From NCBI GenBank assembly GCA_009925955.1, contig RFPX01000060.1:1-7488 (forward strand): 7,488 nt of DNA. The letters run 5' to 3'. This DNA comes from Betaproteobacteria bacterium (GTDB taxonomy: Bacteria > Pseudomonadota > Gammaproteobacteria > Burkholderiales > Burkholderiaceae_C). Positions 6,809-7,488 of this stretch are shown here, piece by piece; the first letter of the stretch is position 1, and each line of letters starts with the position of its first letter. Under the pieces are notes generated by a model. The model saw only the letters and a list, made by a program, of their open reading frames with translations, had not been told where the DNA came from and did no database searches. The position numbers and the translations under genes were made by a program.

Positions 6809-6852
6809 AGCCTGGGGCAGCCTTGGGCCACGCTTAGGCTTCGCTCTGCCCC
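6809..6852. terminator. Inverted repeats between convergent fliS and fliJ (possible weak terminator)
   Basis: GGGGCAG (6814-6820) is complementary to CTGCCCC (6846-6852). Inside it, AGCCT (6819-6823, and again at 6809-6813) can pair with AGGCT (6836-6840), giving competing hairpins. The structure extends into the 3' end of fliJ. There is no run of T after the stem on either strand, so it is not a textbook intrinsic terminator. Position between convergent genes is the main argument. Confidence 0.25.
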
Positions 6853-7292
6853 AGCCGCGCCAGCCAATGGCGCTGCACACTGGCGGCATCCATCTGTCGC
6901 TGTAGGCTGCGCTGTTCGGCCTGTCGGGCTTCCGCACGGGCGCTCTCCGCCACGGTGCGGGCCTTAAGAACTTCCGTTTCGGCACGGTCCAGCCGTTGGC
7001 GGCACTGGGCCTCGTGGGCCCTTGCCGCCTGCAACTCCCGCCCTACCCGCTCCTGCAGGGACAACAGCTGAGACAGGGTGTGGCGCAAGGCCGTGGTCTG
7101 GTGCACCTGGTGGTGAGCCGCCTGGGTGGCCTTCTGCTGCTGCCCGTACTCCAGGTACAGCGAATGCAAGCGTTGAAGATGGGCCTCCAGCCGCTGGGTA
7201 TCGCCCCGCGCTGTCGCCCACTGCCCCGCACACGCGTCTCGAACCTCGGTGGCCCGGGTCTCCAGAAAGGTCCACAGTTCGGTACGTGTCAT
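6834..7292 (-). CDS. fliJ: Flagellar export protein FliJ
   Basis: Small coiled-coil protein of the flagellar export ATPase complex. It sits in the centre of the FliI hexamer like a rotary-ATPase stalk and contacts FlhA, helping the gate use the proton gradient. The protein has 152 residues, usual FliJ size (about 147), and is almost entirely charged, Gln-rich helix. There are two long heptad-rich stretches, about 10-66 and 70-145 (including RVGRELQAARAHEAQCRQRL), and an N terminus similar in style to FliJ (TRTELWTFLETRATEVRDA). The ATG has AAGG 7 nt upstream and begins 13 nt after the fliI stop, so the two are co-transcribed. FliJ sequences are poorly conserved, so the call rests on coiled-coil character, length and the fliI neighbour. 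It appears to be the last gene of its operon: no fliK follows, since fliS lies convergent immediately downstream. Confidence 0.88.
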   Translation of the reverse strand: MTRTELWTFLETRATEVRDACAGQWATARGDTQRLEAHLQRLHSLYLEYGQQQKATQAAHHQVHQTTALRHTLSQLLSLQERVGRELQAARAHEAQCRQRLDRAETEVLKARTVAESARAEARQAEQRSLQRQMDAASVQRHWLARLGQSEA

Positions 7293-7305
7293 GGCATGGC
7301 CTTGT

Positions 7306-7488
7306 TCACGGTGCGCTGATCAGGGCCAACAGCTCAGCCCGGGTTTGCTCGAGGCCAACCCGCTGGTGCATGTCTTGTTGCAGGAAGGCCTTGAGCCGTT
7401 CGTGCAGGCGGATCGCTTCGTCCAGCTCCGGGTTTGTACCGGCCTGGTAGGCGCCGACCTGGATCAGTTCGGCATTGGTCTGGTACAG
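7306..7488 (-). CDS. fliI: Flagellum-specific ATP synthase FliI, C-terminal 60 residues (5' end outside window)
   Basis: FliI is the hexameric AAA-like ATPase of the export apparatus, related to the F1 beta subunit; it drives unfolding and loading of substrates with FliH and FliJ. Only the C-terminal domain is present. The frame is open from the window edge to a TGA at 7308-7306. The family-typical tail is visible: LIQVGAYQAGTNPELDEAI, a variant of the FliI motif IxxGAYxxGxDPxxDxAI, followed by RLKAFLQQDM. The catalytic Walker motifs lie beyond the window. It precedes fliJ by 13 nt in the classical fliI-fliJ order. Being a fragment without a start codon, it is easily missed by ORF callers. 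Confidence 0.93.
   Translation of the reverse strand: MYQTNAELIQVGAYQAGTNPELDEAIRLHERLKAFLQQDMHQRVGLEQTRAELLALISAP

Noticed and set aside
7022..7450. 142-codon plus-strand frame opposite fliJ and fliI
   Set aside because: Antisense to a coiled-coil gene and to the recognisable FliI C terminus; Arg/Pro/Ala-rich with no motif.

Overview
The window is a GC-rich stretch of bacterial chromosome devoted almost entirely to flagellum assembly. Protein motifs, dense packing and the order flhA-flhF-flhG-fliA suggest a polarly flagellated Betaproteobacterium, most likely Burkholderiales (Comamonadaceae-like). That placement is inferred from gene order and protein character, not from a database match.

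Plus strand, 1-6303: one tightly packed run of genes. It starts inside flhA (export gate; the first ~148 residues lie upstream). It continues with flhF (SRP-type GTPase homologue for flagellar placement), flhG (MinD-like partner ATPase) and fliA (sigma-28). After fliA come two genes I do not recognise: a soluble ~196-residue protein (4976-5566) and a membrane-anchored ~245-residue protein (5566-6303) whose start codon shares one base with the preceding stop. Gaps are short or negative throughout (34 nt, 8-nt overlap, 4 nt, 38 nt, 1-nt overlap), so this is probably one transcription unit.

Plus strand, 6295-6786: a possible sigma-28 promoter straddles the stop of the second unknown gene. It is followed by a strong ribosome binding site and fliS, the flagellin chaperone. 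This would let FliA, made just upstream, drive a late gene directly.

Minus strand, 6834-7488: fliJ and the last 60 codons of fliI converge on fliS. A short GC-rich intergenic region with inverted repeats lies between them and may act as a weak terminator.

How the genes fit together: FlhA is the export gate, FliI/FliJ the cytoplasmic ATPase and its stalk, and FliS keeps flagellin unpolymerised until export. FlhF and FlhG set where and how many flagella form, and FliA switches on late genes. The points most worth attention are the two uncharacterised genes in the fliA operon and the FlhF/FlhG pair: the FlhF GTPase motifs are eroded, and FlhG lacks the N-terminal motif that activates FlhF in studied species. 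I saw no RNA genes, mobile elements, CRISPR arrays or clear signs of transfer.
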